A stretch of DNA of 33,608 bases, from positions 1 through 33,608 of the forward strand of contig JAADDJ010000027.1 of the NCBI GenBank assembly GCA_013153965.1, read 5' to 3'. Numbering within the stretch: position 1 is the first letter of the stretch; each line of letters starts with the position of its first letter. Shown piece after piece: positions 33,484-33,608 of this stretch. Under the pieces are notes generated by a model. It was not told the DNA's origin. It searched no databases and saw only the letters and a program-made list of their open reading frames with translations. The position numbers were made by a program, and so were the translations under genes. The stretch comes from Thermotogae bacterium (GTDB taxonomy: Bacteria; Hydrothermota; Hydrothermia; LBFQ01).

Positions 33484-33608
33484 CTACGCCTCTATCTCCG
33501 GCCCTCCGGGGTTCTCTGGACCCTCTCCACCTCCACCTTGGCCGCTCTGGTATATGCGGCTTACGATCCGGTTCCAGACGCTCTGGAAGTCCTCGTACTC
33601 CCGGCGCA
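33484..33608 (-). CDS. C-terminal end of a minus-strand CDS, possibly DnaK-type chaperone tail; continues outside window
   Basis: minus-strand translation RREYEDFQSVWNRIVSRIYQSGQGGGGEGPENPGGPEIEA*; Gly/Glu-rich end as in DnaK. Confidence 0.45.
   Translation of the reverse strand, partial: RREYEDFQSVWNRIVSRIYQSGQGGGGEGPENPGGPEIEA

Noticed and set aside
1-33608. CRISPR array or cas operon as companion to the RAMP-like protein
   Set aside because: No regularly spaced direct repeats and no cas genes seen in the window.
1-33608. Mobile elements, prophage or defence islands
   Set aside because: No transposase, integrase, phage structural or obvious defence genes; gene content is core metabolic and envelope.

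Overview
The window looks like gene-dense core chromosome from a diderm, probably thermophilic bacterium. A lineage near WOR-3/Hydrothermae is a guess only. It carries about 34 CDSs (two truncated at the edges), one tRNA-Gly(GCC) and no recognisable mobile element, rRNA or CRISPR array. Recognisable genes include accC, mlaE, mscS-like, mpgP-like, memo/AMMECR-B-like, mnmA, spoIID-like, an acyl-CoA ligase, a Na+/H+ antiporter, tpiA, a pqqD-like gene, a polysaccharide-export SLBB gene, pyrC, pyrB, ribBA, panD, rsmD, an OPT transporter, jag/khpB, purE and a PQQ-type sugar dehydrogenase, plus proteins with T9SS-like C-terminal sorting domains. The most unusual signals are global rather than single genes. 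(1) A manual scan found no TCGA (TaqI-type palindrome) anywhere in 33.6 kb, with visible codon compensation: Phe before Asp/Glu was TTT in every instance checked. (2) Nearly every first gene of a transcription unit has a -10 box (TATAAT/TAGAAT/TAAAAT) ending only 6-8 nt before its start codon, which implies pervasive leaderless transcription. (3) Exported non-lipoproteins carry extremely short, uncharged signal-peptide-like N-termini, several fixed by in-frame upstream stops. (4) A perfect canonical parS site is embedded in the last codons of the mpgP-like gene. (5) An orphan protein with RAMP/Csm5-like features follows rsmD from its own promoter. (6) A freestanding aspartokinase-like ACT protein overlaps panD. 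(7) tRNA-Gly abuts the mnmA start codon.
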